Shown here: piece by piece, positions 1-7,353 of the stretch
How the letters are laid out: every line of letters starts with the position of its first letter
Position numbering within the stretch: position 1 is the first letter of the stretch
Source: Desulfomicrobium macestii
GTDB lineage: Bacteria; Desulfobacterota; Desulfovibrionia; Desulfovibrionales; Desulfomicrobiaceae
Reading direction: 5' to 3'
Assembly (NCBI RefSeq): GCF_014873765.1
Contig: NZ_JADBGG010000027.1
Location: 1-61,188, forward strand
Length of the DNA stretch: 61,188 nt
The notes under the pieces: model-generated
The model's input: the letters and a program-made list of their open reading frames with translations, nothing else
The model's database searches: none
Told to the model about the DNA's origin: nothing
Position numbers and translations under genes: made by a program

Positions 1-69
1 TTTGTCGAGATGAGGAGCGAGACCGGCGAAGAATTCGTCGGAGCGCAGATTACCGTAGAGCGGTGTTAA
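1..69 (+). CDS. C-terminal tail of an unidentified gene (partial)
   Basis: Frame 1 is open from the window edge to a TAA at 67-69 and reads 22 residues with a mixed charged composition (it begins FVEMRSETGEEF and ends VERC). I do not recognise the family and it could be a chance open frame. It sits directly before an IS3 fragment, so the gene could belong to the same patchwork of accessory DNA. Only the sequence left of the window can identify it. Confidence 0.25.
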   Translation, partial: FVEMRSETGEEFVGAQITVERC

Positions 70-75
70 TCATGA

Positions 76-540
76 ATAAATCAACGGGCTGTTAGGACTT
101 TCAACGTCCTGGACGACTTCAGCCGTGAGTGTTTGGCGATCGAAGTCGATACTAACTTGCCCGCAGCAAGGATTTTACGGGTTTTGGATCGCATAGTGGC
201 ATGGCGCGGGTTGCCTGCCAAGTTGAGAATGGACAACGGGCCGGAGCTGATTTCCGTGCTGCTGGCCGACTGGGCTGAAAAAAACGGCGTGGCATTGGAA
301 TTCATCCAGCCAGGCAAGCCCACACAGAATTCGTACATTGAGCGATTCAACAAGACCTACCGGGAAGAGGTCCTGGACTTCTACCTGTTCAAGTCCCTCA
401 CGGAAGTGAAGGAAATTACGGAGAATTGGCTGAGGCAGTACAACGAGGAGCGGCCCCACGAGTCTCTTGGCCATTTGCCCCCGGCAGAGTTCCTCATGAA
501 AAATTCACCCAAGGAAGTCTCTACTTTTGGATGGCACTAA
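76..540 (+). pseudogene. IS3-family transposase (OrfB) C-terminal fragment
   Basis: The frame encodes the C-terminal half of an IS3-type integrase-core transposase. It opens abruptly at RTFNVLDDFSRE, then shows the second catalytic Asp in the DNGPE motif and the catalytic Glu in SYIERFNKTYREE, and ends with the typical NEERPHESLG tail. The N-terminal part, including the first catalytic Asp and the whole of OrfA, is absent: an in-frame stop (73-75) lies just upstream. With about 150 of roughly 280-300 residues left it cannot be an active transposase. It marks the left part of the accessory region as a site of past insertion and deletion. Confidence 0.85.
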
Positions 541-690
541 CTTGGGGAGGTTTACACTACGGTCTAAACAGACTGCACCTCCAGTTCTCCTTCTGGGCAA
601 GCCTAGTGAAAAATAAAAAATTAATTCTTCATGTAATTATTTTGATTGATGTTAACATTAAGTGTTGTTCTGGTCGTAGTTTTGCGTATT

Positions 691-1362
691 CTAGCAATCC
701 TCCCTAGCGTCCTCCTTAGAATCCAACTCAGCAACCGCATCCTTGGTGGCGTGGTAGCCCTTGGCCATCAGATATTTTCGCAAGATCAGGCGCTCCTCTG
801 GCGTCACCTTGAGTTCTGGGTGAAGCCGTATGCGGTCGTCTTCCACTTCGTACGGATATTGCCGGAGTATCCGCCTAACCGTAGCCACCTCCTCGGGGTC
901 AATCGGATTCTTTGGAGGCCTCACCTTGGAAAAGTCATAGACCATCGTGCGCATGGAATCTTTGGGCTTTTGCGCCGGTTCTGTGTTTGCCGGTAATGTA
1001 CTCATCTTTTTCGCGTAAACCTTGCCCACGCTCAGTCCGTCTATATCGACCCAGTCCATGTGCGGAAAATCGGGCGGGAGGTGCCCATGTTCGGCGGCGG
1101 TGTGGGCCACGGTGTAGCCGTCGAAATCCGCCAGGTCCCATTTGTTGAAATCAGGGGGGAGGGAGCCGTGCATGGCCGCTTCATGGGCCACGGTCCATCC
1201 GTCCGCGTCGCGGATCTCCCAGCGGGTGAAGTCAGGAGGCAAGTGTCCGGTTCTGGCGGCCTCGTGGGCCACGCTCCAACCGTCTGGATTTTTCAGGTCC
1301 CACTGGTCGAAGCCTTGGGCCAGACGGCCTTCGCACGCCAGATCGTGATAATCGGTATCCAT
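691..1362 (-). CDS. ankyrin-like repeat protein with 27-residue repeats
   Basis: A 223-residue protein. Residues about 18-98 hold three clean tandem units of exactly 27 residues plus a decayed fourth. Each unit has an aromatic start, a DxDG turn, the helix TVAHEAA and the loop GHLPPD. TVAHxAAxxGHLP is the ankyrin helix-loop signature, but the unit is shorter than the canonical 33 residues. The C-terminal 110 residues are charged and unrecognised. AGGAGAG lies a few bases before the ATG. It is the last gene of the leftward set, 15 bp after a metallophosphoesterase gene. Ankyrin repeats usually bind proteins, so it may be a partner or inhibitor of that phosphoesterase (inference). Confidence 0.75.
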   Translation of the reverse strand: MDTDYHDLACEGRLAQGFDQWDLKNPDGWSVAHEAARTGHLPPDFTRWEIRDADGWTVAHEAAMHGSLPPDFNKWDLADFDGYTVAHTAAEHGHLPPDFPHMDWVDIDGLSVGKVYAKKMSTLPANTEPAQKPKDSMRTMVYDFSKVRPPKNPIDPEEVATVRRILRQYPYEVEDDRIRLHPELKVTPEERLILRKYLMAKGYHATKDAVAELDSKEDAREDC

Positions 1363-1377
1363 TGCTGCTCTCTCCTG

Positions 1378-2241
1378 TTATCGACATTTGGGTCTTTTCA
1401 AGAACGTTTCAAGAATCAGGGAGCCTTCTTCCTGCAAGTTGTTCAGGTCGGGGGCCATAAAACTTGTGCACCCTTCCAGGCCGACGAACTCGCCTCGGTA
1501 CATCTTCTTTTTCGGATCGTATCCCATTGCAAGCACGTTGCCGCCAGGAAAGGCTGCAAGCCAGAAGAGCCCATCCCTTGGCTGGAGCCATTCGATCATC
1601 ATGCCCGACATCCCAACCCCGGCAACCCGGACGCCTCCATCAATCATGGCGTCATAACGCTCGTGGTGATGGCCGTGAATTTGAATTCTGGCTTTGAGGG
1701 CGCGGGCCACGTCACCCAGAATCCGGTAGCCGAGCTTGTGGGACTCTGGAGCCTCGTGGGCCACAAAGACATCAACCCGGGTCTTGCTGGCAAGGCGGGC
1801 CATCAGCGCAAGATCTTCCGGGAAGATGGATGTGTGATCCTGCGGTGCGAGCTTTTTGTCTTTTCGGATCATTGCCAGACTCTGGCGCGTGTCTTGGGGG
1901 CGGACGTGGGCCAGGTCACTCAAGGTCGTCTGGCGGTCCACACCCAGGACATTGGACCGGAAGGTGCCTCCGAGCCCGGCGATGCGTAGGCCATCAATCT
2001 CCACCACACGGCAATGCAGGTTTCTGTCGGCCATGGCGGCGTGGCGCGTCAGGTATTCGGCATCGTCGCTGTCATGGTTGCCGAATATCCACCACGTCTT
2101 TTCAGCGATCTCCGGGCCGAGGATGGACGCCAAATCGTCAAGCGGTTCCTGGTCGCCCAATAGGATAACCGCCGTGGTTCCGGCCGCAGCTTCCAGCATG
2201 GGTTCAAAGTCACCGTGACAATCTCCGGCGAAGAGTATCAT
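1378..2241 (-). CDS. calcineurin-like metallophosphoesterase (paralogue B)
   Basis: A 287-residue protein with the full metallophosphoesterase motif set: GDCHGD at the N-terminus, GDQE near residue 30, GNHDSD near 54, AHEAPESH in the middle and GHHHER near 190. These supply the Asp/His/Asn ligands of a two-metal site hydrolysing phosphomono- or diesters. The first 200 residues are clearly paralogous to the next gene upstream. About 70 extra C-terminal residues (begin WLQPRDG, end KRPKCR) are specific to this copy. Its ATG overlaps the upstream stop as ATGA, so translation is coupled. The substrate is unknown; a nucleotide or nucleic-acid end is possible given the nucleotidyltransferase in the same operon. 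Confidence 0.85.
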   Translation of the reverse strand: MILFAGDCHGDFEPMLEAAAGTTAVILLGDQEPLDDLASILGPEIAEKTWWIFGNHDSDDAEYLTRHAAMADRNLHCRVVEIDGLRIAGLGGTFRSNVLGVDRQTTLSDLAHVRPQDTRQSLAMIRKDKKLAPQDHTSIFPEDLALMARLASKTRVDVFVAHEAPESHKLGYRILGDVARALKARIQIHGHHHERYDAMIDGGVRVAGVGMSGMMIEWLQPRDGLFWLAAFPGGNVLAMGYDPKKKMYRGEFVGLEGCTSFMAPDLNNLQEEGSLILETFLKRPKCR

Positions 2242-2921
2242 GCCCGCTCTCCCAGACCTTGACCCAGCCAGAAAAAACCTTCGGCTGTTCTTGCCATTCC
2301 GATGCCCTCGACGCGAATCCCGCCTGCGATAGTGGCGCTGTAGCGCTCGTGGTGGTGCCCATGAATGAGCATCTTGACGCCCATGGCGCGGGCGAGGTCG
2401 CCGAGGAGTGGAAAGCCGAGAACATGGCTCTCCGGAGCCTCGTGCGTGGCCAGCACATCGACCTGTCCCTTGAGCGCCAACAATGCCTTTATGTCGTCGG
2501 GAAAAATACTCGTAAAGTCAGCCGGGTATGCCCGACCACCTCGCCGCAGTTTGATCCATGCCTCCCGGGTGTCCTGGGGGCAGTCAAGATCCACCTCGTC
2601 CAGGCGCGTGGTCTGGTCAATTTCGAACTTCTTTGCGCGGAACACCCCGCCTAGGCCCGCAATCCGAACGCCCTCAATCTCGATCATCTGGCAGTGCAGG
2701 TTCCGGTCGGCCATGGATTTGTGGTTTTCAAAGTAGTTCAAATAGTCGCTGTCGTGGTTCCCGAATATCCACCATGCCTTCTGGGCCAAGCCAGGCCCTA
2801 GTTCCACTGTCAGGTCGCTCAGTGGTTCCTGGTCGCCCAGCAAAATGACTGCCGAGGCCTCGCTGGCCTCCTCGATGAGGGGGACGAAATCCCCATGCGC
2901 ATCCCCCGCAAACAGAATCAT
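2238..2921 (-). CDS. calcineurin-like metallophosphoesterase (paralogue A)
   Basis: A 227-residue metallophosphoesterase with GDAHGD, GDQE, GNHDSD, THEAPESH and GHHHER. It is more than half identical by eye to the following gene, so the two arose by tandem duplication. It lacks the long C-terminal extension of its neighbour and ends soon after the last metal-binding motif. It overlaps the nucleotidyltransferase gene upstream (ATGA at 2918-2921) and its paralogue downstream (ATGA at 2238-2241), so all three are probably made from one message in fixed proportion. Two near-identical enzymes could act as a heterodimer, or one may be regulatory (inference). Confidence 0.85.
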   Translation of the reverse strand: MILFAGDAHGDFVPLIEEASEASAVILLGDQEPLSDLTVELGPGLAQKAWWIFGNHDSDYLNYFENHKSMADRNLHCQMIEIEGVRIAGLGGVFRAKKFEIDQTTRLDEVDLDCPQDTREAWIKLRRGGRAYPADFTSIFPDDIKALLALKGQVDVLATHEAPESHVLGFPLLGDLARAMGVKMLIHGHHHERYSATIAGGIRVEGIGMARTAEGFFWLGQGLGERA

Positions 2922-3208
2922 ATCTTCCGAGCCTCCTCGATGACTAAATTTCTGAATTTCTCTGGCAAGTCGCCAGGCGTGACGAGGTCAACAGGAATGC
3001 CCAAAAGCTCTTCCAAGTCGATCTGTAGCCCTCCGAGATCAAACAGCGATGCCCCGGGTAGGAGGTCAACGAGGATGTCGAGGTCGCTGCCCTCGTGGTC
3101 CTCTCCCCGCAAAACAGAGCCAAAGACACGGGCGTTGCAGGCCTTCCGTGCATTGACGGTCTTGAGAACGGCGTCCCGGTGTGTTCGAAGAGCCTCAGAT
3201 GGCTTCAC
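2918..3208 (-). CDS. minimal nucleotidyltransferase (MNT/MntA-like antitoxin family)
   Basis: A 96-residue protein of the Pol-beta-like minimal nucleotidyltransferase family. It carries the exact GSX10DXD active-site pattern (GSVLRGEDHEGSDLDILVD) and the family's C-terminal VDLVTPGDL stretch. In known HEPN/MNT toxin-antitoxin pairs such proteins transfer AMP to the toxin. I chose the GTG at 3208 because it overlaps the upstream stop as GTGA, it starts at the family-typical KPSEAL helix, and residues upstream of it look non-homologous. No HEPN (DUF86-type) toxin is adjacent, which is unusual. The target may be another protein of this operon. Confidence 0.8.
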   Translation of the reverse strand: MKPSEALRTHRDAVLKTVNARKACNARVFGSVLRGEDHEGSDLDILVDLLPGASLFDLGGLQIDLEELLGIPVDLVTPGDLPEKFRNLVIEEARKI

Positions 3209-3474
3209 ATGCCCCCGCAGTCTTTGAAATTTGGCCCCCAGGAATCCCGCTCTGGGTCCTGCACCCATCTCCACCATTCCTGATAGCACAGGGCATCAAA
3301 GGGGTTCTCAAGGTTCTTTTCATAGCCCGCGATCTTGCGCAGATTCTTCAGGACATCCGGATCATCGAGGGCGGCCTGGCGCAGTTCGTCCCAATCTTTC
3401 TGGTCCCCCCTGGTGATACAGGAATCGATGCCCGCCGGGGTCCACGCTTCATGATTCAAGTGCCTGTGCTTCAT
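3205..3474 (-). CDS. small hypothetical protein between DUF6088 and nucleotidyltransferase
   Basis: An 89-residue protein from ATG 3474, beginning MKHRHLNHEAWTPAGID and ending NFKDCGGM. I do not recognise it. It is acidic, Trp-rich (for example EWWRWVQDPE) and appears mostly helical, with no signal peptide. Its start lies inside the last 26 bp of the DUF6088 gene and its stop overlaps the GTG of the nucleotidyltransferase, so it is embedded in the coupled cassette. A small protein fixed directly upstream of an MNT domain may be its partner, either the toxin or an adaptor (inference only). A longer frame upstream exists but has no convincing ribosome site. Confidence 0.6.
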   Translation of the reverse strand: MKHRHLNHEAWTPAGIDSCITRGDQKDWDELRQAALDDPDVLKNLRKIAGYEKNLENPFDALCYQEWWRWVQDPERDSWGPNFKDCGGM

Positions 3475-4246
3475 TTCGTCTTTTTTCCCATCTCCGCTCC
3501 CACGCTCTATAAGAGCGCCCAGGCCCAACCAATTTCCATTTTTTAAGATTAGGCAGGGAATCTTTAAGACCTACAAGGTATTCAGTTTGTGGGTTCAATG
3601 TCGCCTTGAGGACAGATCGAAGCCTTTTGTGCCGTGCATGCTCCAGAATTGCACCTAGGATGGCCCGCACTCGTGGCGGGTAGTGCAGGGCGTACTCAAC
3701 GAGTTTTTCGACTTTCTCTTTCTCAAACCGCTTTATGATCCACAAGAGCCGATTCACCGCGTCATCTGGTGACGCATCAGCGATGTGTTTAATATTTTTT
3801 ATTGCGTCGAGAATCATGAGCAATAAATAATCAGCGTCGTCAGGAATTTCTTTCAATGTTGAGCGCACAAATCTGACATTGAGGTATTTAAGCTTTCTCT
3901 TGTGGTGCCAAGTCGGATGCGCAACTTCAATAACAAAGGGCACCTGTGTTGAAATCCCGAGGGCATTGTGCGCGTCGTGCCCGGCTCTATATACATTCCC
4001 AAGCGACCTGATCAATTCTCCTTCACCGACCCCTAGCGCTCCATACTTACACCAGCGCGGCCTGTAGAACGTCCCTCGATACGCCCGCTCGATCTCTTCA
4101 TGCTCCACCAGCCGCGCCAGCGCTCGGGCGAGCGCCCTACGCCTGGTGACTGCCAGCTCTCCGAAGACGTCGTAGCCGAAGATTTTTCCTTCCGGGATTT
4201 CTGCTACTCGCTGTCTTACGACCTCGATGACGCTTTGCTTTTTCAC
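3449..4246 (-). CDS. DUF6088 / AbiEi-like winged-helix antitoxin-type protein
   Basis: A 265-residue protein with an N-terminal winged-helix region (GKIFGYDVFGELAVTRRRA, ALARLVEHEEIERAYRGTFY) like that of DUF6088/AbiEi proteins, which act as DNA-binding antitoxins and autorepressors in AbiE-type toxin-antitoxin systems. The middle and C-terminal parts (for example PFVIEVAHPTWHHKRKLKYL) follow the family pattern. The start is GTG. The usual partner, an AbiEii/DUF1814 nucleotidyltransferase, is missing; a much smaller MNT-type enzyme lies two genes downstream. It may repress the operon together with the divergent HTH protein. The family assignment is from recall of motifs, not from a search. 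Confidence 0.65.
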   Translation of the reverse strand: MKKQSVIEVVRQRVAEIPEGKIFGYDVFGELAVTRRRALARALARLVEHEEIERAYRGTFYRPRWCKYGALGVGEGELIRSLGNVYRAGHDAHNALGISTQVPFVIEVAHPTWHHKRKLKYLNVRFVRSTLKEIPDDADYLLLMILDAIKNIKHIADASPDDAVNRLLWIIKRFEKEKVEKLVEYALHYPPRVRAILGAILEHARHKRLRSVLKATLNPQTEYLVGLKDSLPNLKKWKLVGPGRSYRAWERRWEKRRNEAQALES

Positions 4247-4318
4247 AATACCGCCCCTGTAACCTGCCTTTCAGCGTTCTCTCGTCGTACCGAAGCCTCA
4301 AAAAATGGCGCGACGGTA

Positions 4319-5041
4319 CTACGAACCCAGCTCAACCCACCAATTCCCCCCAAGGCCTTCCCCGCTCAAGGCTTGCCATGCGCAGCCCTGGTCTTCGCCT
4401 TTGGTATGCAAGTGGAAATGCCCAAAGAACCATTGTCTAGGGCGGGCCTCATCCAAAATCACATCCAGAAGGGCGACAGTGGGGTCTTCCAGTCTGGATT
4501 GGTCAATCTTGTTCTTCGGGAGCTGCCGCAAGAACGCCGAGGGGGCCGTGTGCGAAATGACGATGTCCACGCGCCCGCCGCGGGCCTGTACCTGCGCCCT
4601 TGCGTGCTCCAGATCCGTCTGCGTGGGGACTTCCCCGGCCCACCAGGAATCGCCTTCGGTGCGATCCTCCTTGTCGGTCGACATGGCCCCACCAAAGAAG
4701 ATGGCGGTTCTGCCGTCGGGTAAGTTAATGACTGAGCCCCTTGGCATGTAGAAACAGCCGGGAACCGGGATTTCCAGGGGCTGCCCTGGGGCCGCCTTCA
4801 TGCGCTCTTGCAGGTCGGCATGGTTTTCGTGGTTGCCGTCCGCCCAAAAAATTTTAGTGCCCTGCAGCTTGATGGCGTACTGATCGAAAAAGTGATTCCT
4901 GCCGATCCGCTCGACCAAGTGGCGATGTGGCCACCAGCCGAAGTCGCCGCATTGCAATATGATTTCGGGCCGCTTCTTGTTGATGAATCTGTTGAGCGCT
5001 CGAAAATCTGCGTGTATGTCGCCCATGACGATGATTTTCAT
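4319..5041 (-). CDS. calcineurin-like metallophosphoesterase (third copy)
   Basis: A 240-residue metallophosphoesterase with motifs GDIHADFR, CGDFGWW, DGNHENH, SHTAPS and GHFHLH. It is only distantly related to the tandem pair at the other end of the operon, so it was recruited separately. The aromatic pair in GDFGWW and the Glu after GNH differ from the pair (GDQEPL and GNHDSD), suggesting another substrate. It follows the 111-residue helical gene by 8 bp with no clear Shine-Dalgarno sequence, so translation may depend on coupling. It precedes the DUF6088 gene by 72 bp, the largest gap in the set. Confidence 0.85.
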   Translation of the reverse strand: MKIIVMGDIHADFRALNRFINKKRPEIILQCGDFGWWPHRHLVERIGRNHFFDQYAIKLQGTKIFWADGNHENHADLQERMKAAPGQPLEIPVPGCFYMPRGSVINLPDGRTAIFFGGAMSTDKEDRTEGDSWWAGEVPTQTDLEHARAQVQARGGRVDIVISHTAPSAFLRQLPKNKIDQSRLEDPTVALLDVILDEARPRQWFFGHFHLHTKGEDQGCAWQALSGEGLGGNWWVELGS

Positions 5042-5049
5042 ATTACGAT

Positions 5050-5385
5050 TTATTTTTTTAGTAATTTCAAATATCCGAAATAGTGGGCATGATATGCATC
5101 GTGCAGTTTATTCATATCTTCTTGTATTTTTATATGATAATTCCCTTCTATCATATTTTTAATATTATCAATGCAGTACTCAATAGCAGTATTCAATATT
5201 TCAATTTCTTGATGCAATTTATCTAGTTCAAGCCTTGGATTTATATAAAGACTTAACAACGAATTGAGTCTCCAATAAACTCCGCCGAGTTCGGTTCCAC
5301 CGGGATTATCCCTAATTTTTGGGTACAAAATACGCAACGACTGCTCAATCATATCTGCAGCTTCGCTTGTTTTCATAGCCTCCAT
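5050..5385 (-). CDS. helical hypothetical protein, first gene of the leftward operon
   Basis: A 111-residue, AT-rich gene whose product is predicted almost fully helical (long stretches such as LDKLHQEIEILNTAIEYC). I do not recognise it. GGAGG lies 8 bp before the ATG at 5385. One R-x6-H string (residues 51-58) exists, but without other HEPN hallmarks I do not call it a HEPN RNase. As the leading gene of the operon, directly facing the HTH regulator and the palindromic sites, it could be the toxin or a sensor. Base composition is lower in GC than in the genes that follow. Confidence 0.6.
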   Translation of the reverse strand: MEAMKTSEAADMIEQSLRILYPKIRDNPGGTELGGVYWRLNSLLSLYINPRLELDKLHQEIEILNTAIEYCIDNIKNMIEGNYHIKIQEDMNKLHDAYHAHYFGYLKLLKK

Positions 5386-5442
5386 AACAATACCTCCAAT
5401 AACAATAACCCATCAAAAACACTGCCCACTCCGTCCAATTAC

Positions 5443-5463
5443 ACGTTAACGTAATATATTACG
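5443..5463. promoter_or_regulatory. two overlapping perfect palindromes, probable operator
   Basis: ACGTTAACGT (5443-5452) and CGTAATATATTACG (5450-5463) are both perfect palindromes and share three bases. They lie between the divergent starts at 5385 and 5525. This is where an HTH dimer (the 75-residue regulator) or the DUF6088 protein would be expected to bind to control both directions. No clear sigma-70 pair could be assigned with confidence. Confidence 0.55.
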
Positions 5464-5524
5464 ATGGGCTAGTCAATAAATTTCCGTTATTCTTACACCA
5501 AACATTCAGGATGGTGGTAAGATT

Positions 5525-5752
5525 ATGTCGATTTACGATGTTCGAGCCGAAACAAAAGGGATCACAAGCAATGTTAAAAAAATTATGGAAGACAAAGCAG
5601 TGTCAATTGTGACGCTTTCAAATGAGACAAAGTTGTCAACAAAAATTATTGAGAGGGCGCGTACAGATAAAATTAAACTGTGCAAACTTGAAACACTTGC
5701 CATAATCGCAAAAGGACTAAAGGTAAAAGTAAAGGATCTATTTAGCGAATAA
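5525..5752 (+). CDS. small Cro/CI-type (XRE) HTH regulator
   Basis: A 75-residue stand-alone helix-turn-helix protein. The region VSIVTLSNETKLSTKIIERA fits the XRE fold and LCKLETLAIIAKGLKVKVKDLF is the typical helix 4-5 end of Cro/CI-like repressors. A purine-rich GGTGGTAAG precedes the ATG. It is AT-rich and transcribed away from the operon that begins at 5385, with the palindromes in between. It most likely represses its own promoter and the operon, as in many mobile toxin-antitoxin or phage-defence loci. Confidence 0.75.
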   Translation: MSIYDVRAETKGITSNVKKIMEDKAVSIVTLSNETKLSTKIIERARTDKIKLCKLETLAIIAKGLKVKVKDLFSE

Positions 5753-5871
5753 AAATAAGATAAATAGAATTGAATATACAAGATGTAAATAAAATTAAAA
5801 TATTAAATTCTTAAATTTTGTACACAATAAATTATATTTATGAAGTTGTTTAGCTGGCAGGAGGTGTTGAT

Positions 5872-7353
5872 TCAATCAGCGCTTTGAGTCTGCAATCCAG
5901 AGTTTCTTGCGTCTCGGATGATATCAGTGAGTCTCGTGCTAACCATGTCGACTATTTGTTCTGCAGCCAGTCTATTAGTGTTAATTTGCCGTAAATCTCT
6001 TTTTAATATCTCCAATTCTAATTTAAGATTCTCTGCTGCATGGAGACGACCAACTGCTCTGTCAATATTTCCCCATGCACCATCCATTTCTCTAGCTATA
6101 TCAATATAGTGCCATAAAGAATCGACATTGCCATGCCCAGTTTTTTTTCTAACTCGTTCAAGAATTGTTCTATAATCCTGCTCATTCACCATGTTACCGT
6201 GATGATTTTCCCACTGTTTAAGATGTGACAGCACTTCGTAAGTTATAAATCGATGTCTAAACATCGAAAAGCATGCTTGTTTATCTTTGTATCCAGCTAA
6301 CCGTGAAAGTTTTTCAAAGTCTTTTTCTAGACCAGTTTTTCCGATATTAGCGCCACATTTTCCAGGCTCAGTGCTTAAAAACATAGAGTTTTGCTCTTTA
6401 TATTCAGAAAATTTTCCTTTACAAACTTCTATCCACCTTTTTCTTGCAGATAAATACCTCAAAACTACTCGACCATCTTTGAGGGTTATTGGAAAAGAGC
6501 GGTAGGGGGCAATTCGTTTGCGTCTTTTTAAAGTCGGTAAAGTTAATATTTGTTTTGCAACAGCCTGTTGGTTCTCTTTGACAGGCATGCGTATTAACTC
6601 TTCAGGGCGCAAGCCCGTGCGTTTCAGCATCCAAATCATGAAAATACGTCGCTCATATAAATAGTTTAGTAATTCTTGATGAAATACAGTATCATTTTTA
6701 AAGCGGCGAAGAGCCGGCTCCGGATAAGCTGAGGGGTCTCCAAGGCGATCAATTACATCTTCAATATCTTCAATAACCCGTAATCCTATCGGTATTTTTG
6801 GCTCTGTACTGTGGGCTTCAGGAGCACATCTATGGCTCCAATAATAACGGCCATTGTGAGGGTTCTTTTTTTTCTCACAAACAACGGAAGGAGAATCTTT
6901 TCGTTCACCTAAAAGAGGTTTCGATCCATGATGGAGATTATTTGAATACCAATTTAAGAAATCTAAACATCTTTGTAGAATTCGTCTAACCGTATTGTCG
7001 TTACGAACTCGCTGATGCTTGTCCGTCACTTGAGATTTTGAGCGAAGTTGGTCGACAAAAGCATATACGTCGCCATCATCTATTTGATTGAAACCCTTTC
7101 CTGCCCGAGCGCAGTAACGAATTAATTCTGATAATTCGCTAGCGTAAGTTACAGCTGAGTTGCCTGTCCAAAGATAGCTATTGTCGATCAAATACATGTT
7201 AATTGGCAAGCAAGGCCTTCCATTTGGCCAGCAAACATATGCAATACTATTTATTTTTTGATAATAAATAAATTTTTTTTCTTTAGTTTTAGAAATACAA
7301 TCAGATATAAATACGTCATTTAATCTAGTGTAAAGTTTATAATTTCTATTCAT
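5872..7353 (-). CDS. tyrosine recombinase (third of the recombinase operon)
   Basis: A 493-residue site-specific recombinase. The C-terminal half has the arginine box (TGLRPEELIRMP), a box II at SMFRHRFITYEVL, then KKTGHGNVDSLWHYID with the second His and the Tyr nucleophile. In box II the usual H-x-x-R appears as S-M-F-R, a deviation from the consensus. The N-terminal 180 residues form the core-binding region. Its ATG overlaps the preceding small gene by 8 bp. The protein would cut and join DNA when the element excises or integrates. Confidence 0.8.
   Translation of the reverse strand: MNRNYKLYTRLNDVFISDCISKTKEKKFIYYQKINSIAYVCWPNGRPCLPINMYLIDNSYLWTGNSAVTYASELSELIRYCARAGKGFNQIDDGDVYAFVDQLRSKSQVTDKHQRVRNDNTVRRILQRCLDFLNWYSNNLHHGSKPLLGERKDSPSVVCEKKKNPHNGRYYWSHRCAPEAHSTEPKIPIGLRVIEDIEDVIDRLGDPSAYPEPALRRFKNDTVFHQELLNYLYERRIFMIWMLKRTGLRPEELIRMPVKENQQAVAKQILTLPTLKRRKRIAPYRSFPITLKDGRVVLRYLSARKRWIEVCKGKFSEYKEQNSMFLSTEPGKCGANIGKTGLEKDFEKLSRLAGYKDKQACFSMFRHRFITYEVLSHLKQWENHHGNMVNEQDYRTILERVRKKTGHGNVDSLWHYIDIAREMDGAWGNIDRAVGRLHAAENLKLELEILKRDLRQINTNRLAAEQIVDMVSTRLTDIIRDARNSGLQTQSAD

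Noticed and set aside
5050-5385. Possible HEPN RNase in the 111-residue protein (R-x6-H string)
   Set aside because: The string is near the middle, no flanking HEPN helices or polar residues of known families were recognised, and such a pattern arises often by chance.
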